Positions 62,702 to 64,000 of a stretch of 64,000 nucleotides of DNA are shown here, piece by piece (the first letter of the stretch is position 1; every line of letters begins with the position of its first letter). A program made the translations under genes and the position numbers. Origin of the DNA: Paenibacillus sp. FSL H8-0548 (GTDB taxonomy: Bacteria > Bacillota > Bacilli > Paenibacillales > Paenibacillaceae). Below the pieces are notes generated by a model. The model did no database searches. It had not been told where the DNA came from and saw nothing but the letters and a program-made list of their open reading frames with translations. The stretch lies in contig NZ_CP152049.1 of the NCBI RefSeq assembly GCF_038630985.1, positions 3,429,501 through 3,493,500 on the forward strand, read 5' to 3'.

Positions 62702-63352
62702 ATGGCAGTTAGTGCTAGCGCAGTAAAAGAGCTACGTGAAAGAACAGGAGCAGGGATGCTTGATTGCAAGAAAGCTTTGGACGAAACAAACAACGATGTT
62801 GACAAAGCGATCGCTTTGCTTCGTGAAAAAGGTTTGGCAGCAGCAGCAAATAAAGCTGGTCGTATTGCAACTGAAGGTGTAGTTGAATCGTATATCCACG
62901 CAGGCGGTCGTATCGGCGTAATCGTAGAAGTTAACTGCGAAACTGATTTTGTTGCAAAAACGGATCAATTCCGTGATTTTGCAAGAGACGTTGCTATGCA
63001 AATCGCAGCAGCTAACCCTAAATTTGTTCGTCGTGAAGAAGTTTCAGCAGAAGAGATTGAAAAAGAACGCGAAATCTTGAAAGCTCAAGCACTTAACGAA
63101 GGCAAACCTGAAAAAATCGTTGAAAAAATGGTTGAAGGCCGTATTTCCAAATATTACGAGGAATTTTGTTTGCTAGAGCAGTCTTTCATCAAAGACCCAG
63201 ACAAAACAATCGCGACTTTGCTTAATGAGAAAATCAACAAAATTGGTGAAAACATTTCCATCCGTCGCTTTGTTCGTTATGAGCTTGGTGAAGGTCTAGA
63301 GAAAAAAGTAGACAACTTTGTTGAAGAAGTAATGGCTCAAGTAAAAAAATAA
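62702..63352 (+). CDS. tsf: Elongation factor Ts
   Basis: Guanine nucleotide exchange factor of EF-Tu. 216 residues, the short form common in Firmicutes. N-terminal UBA-like domain with [20 protein letters not shown], and the core with [24 protein letters not shown] precedes the ATG. Confidence 0.98.
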   Translation: MAVSASAVKELRERTGAGMLDCKKALDETNNDVDKAIALLREKGLAAAANKAGRIATEGVVESYIHAGGRIGVIVEVNCETDFVAKTDQFRDFARDVAMQIAAANPKFVRREEVSAEEIEKEREILKAQALNEGKPEKIVEKMVEGRISKYYEEFCLLEQSFIKDPDKTIATLLNEKINKIGENISIRRFVRYELGEGLEKKVDNFVEEVMAQVKK

Positions 63353-63362
63353 TCCGAACGCA

Positions 63363-63391
63363 CAGGCGGGGCGGGGCGTCCGCCCCGCCTG
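63363..63391 (+). terminator. GC-rich 12-bp hairpin between tsf and pyrH
   Basis: CAGGCGGGGCGG (63363-63374) pairs perfectly with CCGCCCCGCCTG (63380-63391), 5-nt loop. A T-run does not follow, so it is a termination or mRNA processing candidate rather than a classic terminator. Confidence 0.5.
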
Positions 63392-63404
63392 CTTGTATGA
63401 ATAG

Positions 63405-64000
<596 letters not shown>

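Overview
The window is chromosomal DNA of a low-to-mid GC, endospore-forming-type Firmicute, most likely a Paenibacillus or close relative. The evidence is the gene order, which follows the Bacillus subtilis smc-to-pyrH segment almost gene for gene, strong GGAGG ribosome binding sites with many TTG and GTG starts, an SLH-CAP exported protein, and Paenibacillus-style coding sequences. No species call is possible from sequence alone.

Layout. (1) 1-8762: chromosome segregation, SRP and translation genes smc, ftsY, ylxM, ffh, rpsP, khpA, rimM, trmD. (2) 8763-12343: an accessory insertion that separates trmD from its usual neighbour rplS. It holds a complete-looking group IIC intron (minus strand, 8778-10663) sitting just behind the terminator of a minus-strand exported SLH/CAP-domain protein. 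(3) 12344-17804: rplS, lepB, rbgA, rnhB, then a FliK-like and a FlhB-C-like gene (ylqG, ylqH) behind a sequence that fits a sigma-D promoter, and a YraN-type nuclease-fold gene. (4) 17867-19438: comM on the minus strand. (5) 19787-30280: sucCD, three tandem copies of a 98-bp palindromic repeat, dprA, topA, trmFO, hslV, hslU, codY. (6) 30496-61656: one long fla/che-type operon, flgB to sigD and beyond. It encodes rod, MS ring, switch, export gate and ATPase, hook, chemotaxis signalling (CheY, CheB, CheA, CheW, CheC, CheD), the FlhF/FlhG positioning pair and the motility sigma factor, followed by accessory membrane proteins. (7) 61842-64000: rpsB, tsf and the 5' part of pyrH, with a strong promoter and a structured leader before rpsB.

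How the parts connect. FtsY, Ffh and YlxM form the SRP targeting arm, with signal peptidase LepB acting downstream of it. HslUV and CodY precede the flagellar operon as in Bacillus. CheA, CheW, CheY, CheB, CheC, CheD and FliY make a Bacillus-type chemotaxis circuit. SigD made from the operon could in turn drive ylqG-ylqH through the putative sigma-D promoter at 15120-15146.

Most notable signals: the sigma-D-like promoter in front of the FliK-like/FlhB-C-like pair; the 98-bp two-hairpin repeat, present as an exact-period tandem triplet after sucD and as a single inverted copy inside the flagellar operon between flgC and fliE; the group IIC intron and the operon split; a six-copy heptanucleotide repeat before trmFO; and several strong intergenic hairpins lacking a U-tract.
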